Positions 5,431 through 5,479 of a stretch of 5,479 nt of DNA are shown one piece after another. This stretch comes from Elusimicrobiota bacterium (lineage in GTDB: Bacteria > Elusimicrobiota > Elusimicrobia > Elusimicrobiales > Elusimicrobiaceae): assembly GCA_031259485.1 (NCBI GenBank), contig JAIRLH010000022.1, positions 1-5,479 on the forward strand. Direction: 5' to 3'. Both the position numbers and the translations under genes were made by a program. The notes under the pieces are model-generated. The model was not told the origin of the DNA. It ran no database searches and saw only the letters and a list, made by a program, of their open reading frames with translations. The stretch's first letter is position 1. Each line of letters begins with the position of its first letter.

Positions 5431-5479
5431 AAGCGCATTTATTATCCTTTAATTATTTGGGCACTCGCAGCCCTGGGTA

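Noticed and set aside
1..5479. CRISPR array, tRNA/rRNA gene, insertion sequence or transposase
   Set aside because: I saw no regularly spaced repeats with unique spacers, no tRNA-like cloverleaf, no transposase motifs and no terminal inverted repeats with target duplications.

Overview
The window comes from a diderm bacterium that makes lipopolysaccharide. Three consecutive plus-strand genes encode lipid A/inner-core functions: a DUF374-type acyltransferase, a Kdo transferase (WaaA) and a GT9 heptosyltransferase-type protein. Coding DNA is moderately GC-rich (many GCG/GCC/GGC codons) and the intergenic DNA is clearly AT-rich. The taxon cannot be fixed from this sequence. The 'QTSFIGD' type of GT9 enzyme, plus an ankyrin-repeat protein, would suit Elusimicrobiota or a similar deep Gram-negative lineage, but that is only a guess.

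Layout. Positions 2-1237 hold the 3' part of a long ankyrin-repeat gene that enters from the left edge; it ends in an Ala-rich linker and a charged helix. Two adjacent hairpins (1243-1312) follow. The stretch 1313-1648 has no well-supported gene: it contains one doubtful 61-codon ORF (1379-1564) and an AT-rich segment with a perfect short palindrome ahead of a TATAAT box. The acyltransferase runs 1649-2314. A 161-bp spacer with small hairpins and a 10-bp direct repeat precedes waaA (2476-3765). waaA overlaps the next gene, a GT9 protein (3743-5263), by 23 nt. That gene is followed by a convincing intrinsic terminator (5270-5300), a 12-bp tandem repeat, and a second hairpin (5402-5430). The latter shares its left arm with one of the hairpins behind the ankyrin gene. 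The last ~50 bases may hold the end of a convergent minus-strand gene, which cannot be identified.

How the genes work together. WaaA adds Kdo to the lipid A precursor, the acyltransferase probably adds a fatty acyl chain at this stage, and the GT9 enzyme adds heptose (or a similar sugar) to the Kdo-lipid A core. All act at the cytoplasmic face of the inner membrane. The ankyrin protein has no visible link to this pathway.

Most notable observation. The GT9 protein has 506 residues instead of the usual ~340. It consists of an extra N-terminal GT9 half-domain (about residues 7-150) joined to a complete GT9 enzyme (about 166-506). A strong Shine-Dalgarno sequence and an in-frame GTG lie exactly at the junction, although the annotated starts of the three LPS genes have little or no Shine-Dalgarno signal. 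This suggests a fusion of two formerly separate heptosyltransferase genes, or a gene that yields both a long and a short product.
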